Below, piece after piece: positions 19,938 through 26,760 of a stretch of 40,667 nucleotides of DNA. The first letter of the stretch is position 1. Each line of letters begins with the position of its first letter. The notes beneath the pieces are model-generated. The model searched no databases, had not been told where the DNA came from, and was given only the letters and a program-made list of their open reading frames with translations. The stretch comes from a virus, in IMG/VR virus record IMGVR_UViG_3300030329_002742, positions 15,266 through 55,932 of that record; one strand, 5' to 3'. A program made the position numbers and the translations under genes.

Positions 19938-20212
19938 TGTTTAAATTTATCCTTTAATCCATTTCCAGATAGTTTTTTAATTATATATACGAGAGATTCA
20001 TAGGATTTTTGTAATCCTTTTAAATCCACAGTATGTTTCTTTTGTGCATTAATCAAGCCAATTACTATACTTTCAAGGCGCTTAAAAGATTCATCTAGCT
20101 CTGAAATAACAGTATCTTGAAGGAATTGATTTTGTTTCCATATATAAAATCCAAATGCACATGTTACTGCAACTGGAATGCCAAACTCTGATACTATTTG
20201 AAATAAATCCAT
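19934..20212 (-). CDS. Small single-pass membrane protein with coiled coil, 92 aa
   Basis: The N-terminal 25 residues form a membrane helix (FGIPVAVTCAFGFYIWKQ), followed by a long charged helix with a weak coiled-coil pattern (DESFKRLESIVIGLI). The layout of a short outer segment, one helix and a soluble coiled coil resembles BhlA-like or accessory holin proteins common in phage lysis cassettes. It starts right after the metallophosphoesterase stop. A role in lysis is inferred from topology and neighbours; a membrane anchor for a virion protein is the alternative. Confidence 0.75.
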   Translation of the reverse strand: MDLFQIVSEFGIPVAVTCAFGFYIWKQNQFLQDTVISELDESFKRLESIVIGLINAQKKHTVDLKGLQKSYESLVYIIKKLSGNGLKDKFKQ

Positions 20213-21106
20213 TTAATTAGCCCATGCCTTTATTTTATGTTCATCAAACTCTATTGTTACCCATCCAGTCCTTACTATTGGATAGAATGAATATCTTGCA
20301 TACTCTGCATATTTTAAAAAGCTACCACCCCTACAATACCATCTTCTATGTATTGCTTCTTCACTATCTTCTATTTTTAAGCTATCAACTGGCTTTGCAT
20401 ATAGCTGATGATTATGCCCTAAAAAGAAGATATCACCATCACTATAAACTGCAGCCATTTTATCAAGCTCTAAATCGCCGTTTTTACCGCCTCCTTTTCC
20501 GTGACCCGATACAAAGTACCAATCTTTATTTTTAACGCTTATACGGCTATATCCTGGCATTCTAAAGTATGGTACACGCAATGCACTAGACATAGCTTTT
20601 GTCACATCAAAACCTAAAGCCCTAATTGAACGTTCCATATCATGGTTTCCACCCCTTATAAAAAGAAGTTTATCAGCTATTTTCTCTACTCTTTTAATAA
20701 AAGAAATATGCTGGTCATCTGGTTCCATGCATTGTCCTCTTTGTGGTATTTTATAATTTGGAGGTATTAATTCTATATTATCTCCATTCATAAACCACCT
20801 AGCATTAGGATCGCTATCAACTTCATCTATAAATTCATCAAACTTTTCAGTATGATGTTCTACTGCACCATGATGGATATCAGTAGCACAATGAAGTTTA
20901 AACGGCTTTTTACTCTTATATTCAAAAATCTCCCCAGGCTCAATAGAATCTAAAAAAACTTTAGATGGCTTTTTCTTATTTTCTATTGGAACTGTAAACC
21001 ATCTTGTACAAGTTTTACAGCTATATTCTTGAACTAGATTTTTTTTCTTTCTAGTTCGAGTTCCTTCTTTAATAATCTGGGTTGACATGCACTTTGGACA
21101 TATCAT
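20213..21106 (-). CDS. Metallophosphoesterase with N-terminal zinc ribbon, 297 aa
   Basis: Residues 3-33 carry a treble-cysteine zinc ribbon (CPKC at 3-6, CKTC at 30-33). From residue 70 the calcineurin-like phosphoesterase motifs appear in order: D76-x-H78 (ATDIHHG), GDN at 108-110, GGNHD at 152-156, GHG at 201-203 and GHNH at 230-233. All metal ligands are present, so a two-metal phosphodiesterase or phosphatase is expected. The zinc ribbon suggests nucleic acid binding, perhaps a nuclease. It starts inside the end of the holin gene (4-base ATGA overlap) and is followed by three small membrane or coiled-coil genes. The substrate is unknown. An enzyme of this kind in a lysis block is unusual. 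Confidence 0.9.
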   Translation of the reverse strand: MICPKCMSTQIIKEGTRTRKKKNLVQEYSCKTCTRWFTVPIENKKKPSKVFLDSIEPGEIFEYKSKKPFKLHCATDIHHGAVEHHTEKFDEFIDEVDSDPNARWFMNGDNIELIPPNYKIPQRGQCMEPDDQHISFIKRVEKIADKLLFIRGGNHDMERSIRALGFDVTKAMSSALRVPYFRMPGYSRISVKNKDWYFVSGHGKGGGKNGDLELDKMAAVYSDGDIFFLGHNHQLYAKPVDSLKIEDSEEAIHRRWYCRGGSFLKYAEYARYSFYPIVRTGWVTIEFDEHKIKAWAN

Positions 21107-21258
21107 ACAAGCTCCTTCTTAATTTTAATTACCATGTAGATTAAGGTTGCTATCCCTACACAAAGGCTAACAACCTCAGGTAGCCATCCGCTAACAGACA
21201 GCCACCATCCACTTACACCTGCTGAAGTAGTTTTAAGAGTATCTATCATATCACCCAT
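21103..21258 (-). CDS. Holin, 51 aa
   Basis: I place the start at ATG 21258, which overlaps the endolysin stop by 8 bases, instead of the further-upstream start at 21303 that would run deep into the endolysin gene. The protein is 51 residues with one membrane helix (WLPEVVSLCVGIATLIYMVI, residues about 25-44), a polar N-terminus with WWLSVSGW, and a basic C-terminus (KIKKELV). Size, topology and position next to the endolysin match small phage holins. An alternative is a signal-arrest or other membrane peptide, but a holin is the simplest reading. Confidence 0.8.
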   Translation of the reverse strand: MGDMIDTLKTTSAGVSGWWLSVSGWLPEVVSLCVGIATLIYMVIKIKKELV

Positions 21259-21697
21259 GGTTCGCTTCCACGAAATGCTCAACGGTACCCTTTCCAAGCT
21301 CACTGTTATAATATTTTTTCCAATATTTACCTTGAGCCTCTAAATCTCCAGCCTTAGGAAGTCCCTTAGGAACTCTCCTGTAATGTAATCTGCATAATGC
21401 AACTTGTACACCAATATTAGATGTTATGCAATAATTAACATTGTCAATATTAAACCCTAAAGATTCTAACTTTTCTTTATATTTAGGTCTATATGCAACA
21501 TAATTATTATATATATCTATTGCTGTAGCAGGCTCGCATTGGAAAAAACCTAAAGCAGGGCCACCTCCTTTTTGAATAAGGCATCTGTACCCTGATTCGG
21601 CCATTCCTGTTGCAAATATTAGCGATGCAGCATCTTCACTTCCAAGTTCTAAAAACTCTAAAGTAGAATCAATAATTTTCTTAATATCATTCTTCAT
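21251..21697 (-). CDS. Endolysin / lysozyme-like muramidase, 148 aa
   Basis: The motif MAESGY around E34 followed by GGGPALGFFQCEPAT matches the catalytic Glu and substrate-cleft loop of transglycosylase/lysozyme-like phage enzymes that cleave the glycan strand of peptidoglycan. The 148-residue length fits a single-domain endolysin without a cell-wall-binding domain, and no signal peptide is seen. It is followed by an overlapping holin gene, the classic lysis pair. A virion-associated muramidase is possible because the gene sits in the structural operon, but the holin overlap favours endolysin. Confidence 0.85.
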   Translation of the reverse strand: MKNDIKKIIDSTLEFLELGSEDAASLIFATGMAESGYRCLIQKGGGPALGFFQCEPATAIDIYNNYVAYRPKYKEKLESLGFNIDNVNYCITSNIGVQVALCRLHYRRVPKGLPKAGDLEAQGKYWKKYYNSELGKGTVEHFVEANHG

Positions 21698-21701
21698 CTA
21701 C

Positions 21702-21995
21702 TTAAGGCTTCTTCTTTTGTCCACCTTTTTGTGGTGGTTGTTTTTTAGGTGGAGACTTCTTAGGTGGAGTTTTACTCTTAGCAGCTTCTTTTGCCTTACC
21801 ATATGAAGTTGCACCATATCCTTTTTTAGTACCAGCTTTCATTCCACCACCAGTAGAAGGAGCCATTGCATAGCCCTTAGGTCCAGATTCAGTATATCCA
21901 GCTTTGATATCCTTCATTGCTTCGGCAACAAGTTTAGCATCACCAACAACTCTAACGCCTGCCTTCTTACCTCTTTTTCTTTTTTTAATAGCCAT
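21702..21995 (-). CDS. Small highly basic protein, 97 aa
   Basis: The N-terminus is KKRKRGKK. A short neutral helix follows at about residues 16-34 (VVGDAKLVAEAMKDIKAGY), then a Gly/Lys/Tyr-rich region and a C-terminal tail with repeated PPKK/PPQK units. The strong positive charge suggests DNA or RNA binding, for example a virion-internal DNA-condensing protein. It lies between the beta-protein pair and the endolysin. No family was recognised. Confidence 0.7.
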   Translation of the reverse strand: MAIKKRKRGKKAGVRVVGDAKLVAEAMKDIKAGYTESGPKGYAMAPSTGGGMKAGTKKGYGATSYGKAKEAAKSKTPPKKSPPKKQPPQKGGQKKKP

Positions 21996-22025
21996 AACGA
22001 TTATTTCCTATTTTATTATTATAGT

Positions 22026-22349
22026 TTACTTTCCTAAAACTAACATTACTTGAGAACCAGTTCCTGGCATTCGAACACTTGTCCATTTTCCAGGAATAAA
22101 AGTTCCCTCTATATCTTGTTGCTCTTGTGGAGTTAATGTAACTCTATTAGATATATCATCATTTGGAGTTAATGATATATCTGTACCACCTACTATATTA
22201 GCACCATCAATTATTAACACCGCAGAGAAAAAAGTATACCCAGCAGGAGGTGTTATTGTTGCTGTACTTCCAGCATAATTTGCCTGACCTCCTTGTCCTA
22301 GATTAATATTAGCAGCTTCTACAGCTGTTAAATTTACTAAGTCTGACAT
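22026..22349 (-). CDS. Small beta protein, paralogue of the next gene upstream, 107 aa
   Basis: This is a beta-rich protein. Its N-terminus (VNLTAVEAANINLGQGGQ) and C-terminus (GTFIPGKWTSVRMPGTGS) align with those of the adjacent 96-aa protein (TEVANLSLGQAG and GVAIPGAWATVTNTGG), and both have an NDD turn in the middle. They are therefore tandem duplicates separated by two bases. The likely role is a decoration or fibre-associated virion protein, inferred from fold-like character and place among tail genes. Confidence 0.75.
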   Translation of the reverse strand: MSDLVNLTAVEAANINLGQGGQANYAGSTATITPPAGYTFFSAVLIIDGANIVGGTDISLTPNDDISNRVTLTPQEQQDIEGTFIPGKWTSVRMPGTGSQVMLVLGK

Positions 22350-22351
22350 GA

Positions 22352-22642
22352 TTACCCCCTATATGCTATAATTTTGCCACCAGTATTAGTTACAGTAGCC
22401 CATGCTCCTGGGATTGCAACTCCCAATAAATTTCCCTGCTCAGTTGTGCTGATTGTTACAGCAACACCATCATCATTAGTTAGCACTAAATTACCACTTC
22501 CTGCAACCAATATCAACACACTAACAAATCTTTTGCAAGTAGCAGACGCATTTACAGTACCACCTGTAATATAAGTGATTCCAGCCTGTCCCAATGAAAG
22601 GTTTGCAACTTCAGTTCCATTGTATCTAGTTAATTTTGACAT
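22352..22642 (-). CDS. Small beta protein, first of a tandem paralogous pair, 96 aa
   Basis: A 96-residue beta-rich protein with hydrophobic strands around FVSVLILVAGSGNLVLTNDD. It shares the NLSLGQ and IPGxW motifs with the following 107-aa gene, showing tandem duplication. The central part has diverged. Probably a minor virion protein (head or tail decoration); no family name can be assigned. Confidence 0.75.
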   Translation of the reverse strand: MSKLTRYNGTEVANLSLGQAGITYITGGTVNASATCKRFVSVLILVAGSGNLVLTNDDGVAVTISTTEQGNLLGVAIPGAWATVTNTGGKIIAYRG

Positions 22643-22657
22643 AACTTCCTTCTCCTT

Positions 22658-23053
22658 TTATTTTATTCCCCAGCTGCCAACCATTGTTTGGCCCATACCA
22701 CTGGTTTTACTAATTTCATATGTATCTATAAATTTTTCAAATTCTCTCATAAAATATTCTTTCATTTCAATATTACCTTCATCTTCAAATAACCTAGCCT
22801 TAACATAGCAAACTAAAGCTTTAGCTAAAGGCTCTGGAAGGTCTATAATTGCAGACTCATTTAAATCACCATCTTGGTCTGCAGCAGTATTCCATTCAGT
22901 GCTATCTGATGGATCTAAAAACTTAGCTCTATATGTATATTCAAGCCTTAATCCATCAGTTTTATCATTTAATGGAGTTACCCAGTATCCATAAACATCT
23001 TGCTCTAATAAAACAATATTACGCCCTTTTATCTGGTAAACAAATGCAGCCAT
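22658..23053 (-). CDS. Head-tail connector/neck-type protein, 131 aa
   Basis: The C-terminal half (DLPEPLAKALVCYVKARLFE, then GNIEMKEYFMREFEKFI) is a helical pattern I associate with small neck/connector proteins encoded next to adaptor genes in many uncultured tailed phages. The N-terminal half is beta-rich. Its start shares one base with the preceding 86-aa gene (TAATG), which itself looks adaptor-like, so the two probably act together at the head-tail joint. The family is recalled, not searched. Confidence 0.75.
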   Translation of the reverse strand: MAAFVYQIKGRNIVLLEQDVYGYWVTPLNDKTDGLRLEYTYRAKFLDPSDSTEWNTAADQDGDLNESAIIDLPEPLAKALVCYVKARLFEDEGNIEMKEYFMREFEKFIDTYEISKTSGMGQTMVGSWGIK

Positions 23054-23313
23054 TATTTCTCCTCCGATGGACCATGTGTCATTCTTCCTATCTTAACATA
23101 GTTCCCATCACTATTTAGCTTAGATACTTTAAACAGTCTAATTAAATCAGTAGGGATTGCATATTCTCTTGTGCCTTTTACAATATTTATCTTAGACTCT
23201 TTGATGTTGTCATCAATCTTTTCTGCCATCTTATCCAAACCATCTTTAATATATGCAATAGCACGTCCTGTCTGATTTGTATTTGCTCGTTCCATTAATT
23301 CTTTAATTGTCAT
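23053..23313 (-). CDS. Small adaptor-like protein, 86 aa
   Basis: An N-terminal helix (IKELMERANTNQTGRAIAYI) is followed by a strand motif (INIVKGTREYAIPTDLIRLF) typical of phage adaptor or connector proteins, where a bound residue track reads Y-x-I/L-P-x-D-L-x-R-L. The protein then continues to KVSKLNSDGNYVKIG. It is coupled by a one-base overlap to the 131-aa connector-like gene. A head-completion or tail-adaptor role is inferred. Confidence 0.75.
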   Translation of the reverse strand: MTIKELMERANTNQTGRAIAYIKDGLDKMAEKIDDNIKESKINIVKGTREYAIPTDLIRLFKVSKLNSDGNYVKIGRMTHGPSEEK

Positions 23314-23548
23314 TTCTACTCTCCTCAGCCTCTTTTTTTATCATCCCTTCAACATCCTCTTTAGGTATCATTTGCAACATAACCTCTAATGCACCTTGAG
23401 CTTTATTTAGCATCACAGTATGATGCTGGACTAAATTATTATGTTCAATAACTTGCTGCTGCAATGCACTTGCTACCTCTTTTAATTCTTTTACCGATTT
23501 GCCATTAGGGTCAACTAAGGGCATTTCTTTTTTTACTTTCTTCGCCAT
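23303..23548 (-). CDS. Small helical coiled-coil protein, 81 aa
   Basis: I prefer ATG at 23548, which has a GAGGAG Shine-Dalgarno about 8 bases upstream, over the in-frame ATG at 23578. The protein begins MAKKVKKEMPLVDPNG and is nearly all helix with a coiled-coil centre (ELKEVASALQQQVIEHNNLV) and an acidic end. It overlaps the next gene by 11 bases. Possibly an assembly chaperone or a small scaffold for the connector; no family was recognised. Confidence 0.65.
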   Translation of the reverse strand: MAKKVKKEMPLVDPNGKSVKELKEVASALQQQVIEHNNLVQHHTVMLNKAQGALEVMLQMIPKEDVEGMIKKEAEESRNDN

Positions 23549-23595
23549 TTTTTTGTACTCCTCGCTTATATTATTCATTCATTCATTAAAACCTA

Positions 23596-25812
23596 TTAAC
23601 TCTGAGCTCCAACTACAGTACCATTTGTAGAACCTGGATGTGTTGATGTTGACGATATTCTTAAATCGCCAGTATCATCAACCCACAAGTAATATGAAGT
23701 ACCATTGGAGGCATCTAATTTTATAAATCCAACAGGTTGATTTGTTGTAGAACCATCACAATCCATCACGCCAATTTCAGATTCATTAACAATAACACCA
23801 TTACTACCCTTAACTTTAAAACTTGCGACATCAGTATTAGTTAATGATTGAGCGTTTATTTGAATATGTAAAGAAGGATCTCCAGTGCCTTGTACTTCTA
23901 ATTTAGTATCTGGACTTGTAGTGCCTATTCCTACACTTTGATTAGCCTCTAAGAAAGTCATTATCTCAGCTGAACCGCCAATTCCTAATCGTTCTGAAGA
24001 GCCACCTAAAGCAGATAAGAAAAACTCTTGATTAGTTGTATCTCCAATTTTCATTGTCGCAGAATATGTAGCTCCAGAGCTTATATGTACAACTGGATTA
24101 GACGCAAAAGAAGTTCCTGTGCCTGAAGAATGAACATTTAATAATCCATCTACAGGAGCTACTGTTCCAATCCCAACTGCACCATCTGAACCTTGAACAA
24201 ACATTTTAGTACTACCAGCAGTTTGAAAGTGTATATTAGGACCTTCACCATCAGAATGTACATGATTTATATATAGCCCAGCATCTGCATCACTGCTATT
24301 AAAAACTTTAAACTCTGCATAGTCATTGCTATTTCCACTAATCTTAAGTATTGGGTCTGCGGCTCCATCTAAGTGAAGTGGTGTTCCTTCAGTAGTTTCT
24401 ATTTCTACAAAAGAGTCTGGAGCATCAGTGCCTATACCTATACTACCATCTGTTAAACCTGTAAATAAATTTTTACTATTTGTTATATCATATATTTTAA
24501 ATTTATCAGAATCACTATCATCTAATGCCATAGTTAAAACTCTACTTCCAGTAAGCTCTAATTGCAATCCAGCATCTCCAACGGTACCACTGTTTTCTAG
24601 AATTAGAATACTAGCATCAGCAGATAAAGCATTATCACCATCAGTAGAGAGTATATGAAGATCAGACTGAGGAGTATCCTGCCCAATTCCAATCTTATTA
24701 GTATGAGCTATACTTATTATTGCATTAGAACCGATAGTAGTACCAGTACCTATATGCAATCTATCATCTGAATCATCTAGTCCTATATAATAATCTTGTC
24801 CATTGCCCATAAAAGCAATACTTGTGTCTTCAGCATCATCATCTCCAATTCTAAGTTGAGGATTTGTACCTGCTATATGTAATCCTGCTGCAGGAGAGTC
24901 AGTCATAAGTCCTACATTACCGCTAGAATCAATTGTCATATGGGGAGTTAAAGTTGCATCAGTAGGGCTATCATAGACACCAATTTGTAATTTAGTTCCA
25001 TCGTCATATCCTATAATTGCAGTACCTTCTGATTCTCCAACTCCTATTCTTATAAATTCATCATCATCTTCTTCAATTGATATTTGTGCATTAGCTCCTA
25101 CAATTCCAAGAGCTTGATTAGGAGCAGCATCTCCTATACCAACTCTATTATTAGATGCATCTATAGATAAAGTATTTGAATCAAAGTTTAATGCGTCTAC
25201 AGCAGCATTTAATGTAACATCAACAGTTTGAGTTGATAAATCTATTGTTCCTGAATTAAAATCTATATTACCACCTATTGTTACAGCTCCAGTAACACCT
25301 AAAGTAGTTCCTACTGTAAGGCTATCAGTTACAGCCAACACATCACCTACAGTTACAGTAGATGTTGAATGCCCTATATCAATACTCTCACTTGCTGTTG
25401 TTCCAATTTTTAAATTTCCAGTACCATCATGAACTAAGTAAGAATGAGAACCATCGTGATATATACTTAAATCTTTTCCTGTTCCAAGTGTAATTTTTTT
25501 ATTATCAACCATCAAAACCTCATCACCACTTGGAGTGATTGTTATATCTCCATTTGTATCTACTTGAAAAGTAGTATTGTCAGAACCGTCAAATGATAGT
25601 TTTAATTGAGGATTAGAACCATCTCTTATTTCAGCAGCTGCTCCTGTAGGAGATACTCCCACTCCTAATGCTGCATTTGATAAATATAACGCTGAAGAAG
25701 TTTCTTCCCCATCTACAATATTTAGAGGAGAGCTACTAAAATTCACATTATCACCAGCAGTCTTTAGCAATCCATGATAAGTTGCTGATAAAGTTTTTCC
25801 TGTCATTGTCAT
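23596..25812 (-). CDS. Tail fibre / receptor-binding beta protein with VGIG repeats, 738 aa
   Basis: The protein is a long chain of beta repeats. The unit V-G-I-G-x-x-x-P-x-x-x-L-x-V occurs at least five times between about residues 224 and 630 (VGIGDAAP, IGIGQDTP, IGIGTDAP, VGIGTVAP, VGIGTTSP), with weaker copies at about residue 50 (VGVSP) and 300 (VGLMTDSP). Such repeats build trimeric beta fibres in tail fibres and appendages. The N-terminal 20 residues are probably the attachment tip. No S74 self-cleaving chaperone or lectin domain is visible at the C-terminus, which ends in a small beta domain, so trimerisation may depend on another protein. Receptor binding is inferred. Confidence 0.85.
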   Translation of the reverse strand: MTMTGKTLSATYHGLLKTAGDNVNFSSSPLNIVDGEETSSALYLSNAALGVGVSPTGAAAEIRDGSNPQLKLSFDGSDNTTFQVDTNGDITITPSGDEVLMVDNKKITLGTGKDLSIYHDGSHSYLVHDGTGNLKIGTTASESIDIGHSTSTVTVGDVLAVTDSLTVGTTLGVTGAVTIGGNIDFNSGTIDLSTQTVDVTLNAAVDALNFDSNTLSIDASNNRVGIGDAAPNQALGIVGANAQISIEEDDDEFIRIGVGESEGTAIIGYDDGTKLQIGVYDSPTDATLTPHMTIDSSGNVGLMTDSPAAGLHIAGTNPQLRIGDDDAEDTSIAFMGNGQDYYIGLDDSDDRLHIGTGTTIGSNAIISIAHTNKIGIGQDTPQSDLHILSTDGDNALSADASILILENSGTVGDAGLQLELTGSRVLTMALDDSDSDKFKIYDITNSKNLFTGLTDGSIGIGTDAPDSFVEIETTEGTPLHLDGAADPILKISGNSNDYAEFKVFNSSDADAGLYINHVHSDGEGPNIHFQTAGSTKMFVQGSDGAVGIGTVAPVDGLLNVHSSGTGTSFASNPVVHISSGATYSATMKIGDTTNQEFFLSALGGSSERLGIGGSAEIMTFLEANQSVGIGTTSPDTKLEVQGTGDPSLHIQINAQSLTNTDVASFKVKGSNGVIVNESEIGVMDCDGSTTNQPVGFIKLDASNGTSYYLWVDDTGDLRISSTSTHPGSTNGTVVGAQS

Positions 25813-25826
25813 ATTATTATCTCCTA

Positions 25827-26381
25827 CTATTTAGCTTGTATATATTTAACTGTTGACGTTCCACTATCTATACTTAACTTACAGGTTGATGTACTAGTAC
25901 TATCTGCTAATCTTAAAGAAACAGAAGCACCAGAAGGTATTAAAATATCATATTCATTGCCCTCTAAAGCTAACTTAACCTCATTAGCACCAGTATTCTC
26001 AATATATATAAATTTTAATGTTGCAACATCATATGGCATTAATGGAGTTACTCCACTTATATTCATTTCTCCTCCCCATACTTGGTGACAATCTTCCCAT
26101 CTATCTCCTGTTGCATTAGTTGTATCATCCATCATATCCCATGTAGTCTTATTGCCAGTCATGGTAGTCCATCCATTATTTCCTTGATTTGCTGTAATAG
26201 CTACAGTACCCTTACCACCTAAAGTTCTTCTTACAGTAGGGTCTATAATATATTTTGTATAAGAAGGTTTCCCAACTCCAAATCCATTTTCTAATTCTTC
26301 TGAGGTATCTCCAGTACTAGTGCTTTCTTGAGGCACAACATAAGAACCAAAAAGTACTCTTCTGCTATTAGGTACAGCCAT
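25827..26381 (-). CDS. Beta-rich virion protein, second of a paralogous pair, 184 aa
   Basis: I start it at ATG 26381 (MAVPNSRRVLFGSYVVPQES). That start follows the stop of the upstream gene by two bases and has AGGAG nearby; the more upstream in-frame ATG at 26426 would overlap the neighbour by 44 bases. The C-terminal domain ends GTSTVKYIQAK, parallel to GTSTVKYITGVAS of the preceding 125-aa gene, and both share a strand pattern of alternating hydrophobics before it. They are likely duplicates. Probable decoration or fibre-associated protein placed just before the tail fibre. Confidence 0.75.
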   Translation of the reverse strand: MAVPNSRRVLFGSYVVPQESTSTGDTSEELENGFGVGKPSYTKYIIDPTVRRTLGGKGTVAITANQGNNGWTTMTGNKTTWDMMDDTTNATGDRWEDCHQVWGGEMNISGVTPLMPYDVATLKFIYIENTGANEVKLALEGNEYDILIPSGASVSLRLADSTSTSTCKLSIDSGTSTVKYIQAK

Positions 26382-26382
26382 A

Positions 26383-26760
26383 TTAACTTGCCACTCCTGT
26401 AATGTATTTAACTGTAGAAGTTCCACTTATAGTAACATAAGGTTGTGCACCAGATGCTATCTTAGAGGCAAAACACTCTCCAGCTTTAATTTTAATTATT
26501 TGAGTTGTTCCATTGTCTAAAGACAAAGTTACATCATCTCCAGTTTCATTCTCAACTGCAATGAAATCAAATCCTGTATCACCACCAAGCTCTCCACTTG
26601 ACGTTAATGTTCCTGCTGCTATATTGCCAGTTCCTAAATTATAAGTATAACTAGCCATCATAGCGCCATGTGTATCACTATCTGCATAATATTTTCCTCC
26701 TGAAGAAACCTGCTCCTGAGGACTGCATTGATTTTTATATAAAATTTTTCTATTTGGCAT
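26383..26760 (-). CDS. Beta-rich virion protein, first of a paralogous pair, 125 aa
   Basis: The N-terminus (MPNRKILYKNQCSPQEQ) parallels MAVPNSRRVLFGSYVVPQE of the next gene, and the C-terminal strand block ends GTSTVKYI in both. Its start overlaps the stop of the 744-aa gene by one base (TAATG). It lacks the about 60-residue insert present in the downstream copy. Role unknown; a small structural protein is likely from location. Confidence 0.75.
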   Translation of the reverse strand: MPNRKILYKNQCSPQEQVSSGGKYYADSDTHGAMMASYTYNLGTGNIAAGTLTSSGELGGDTGFDFIAVENETGDDVTLSLDNGTTQIIKIKAGECFASKIASGAQPYVTISGTSTVKYITGVAS

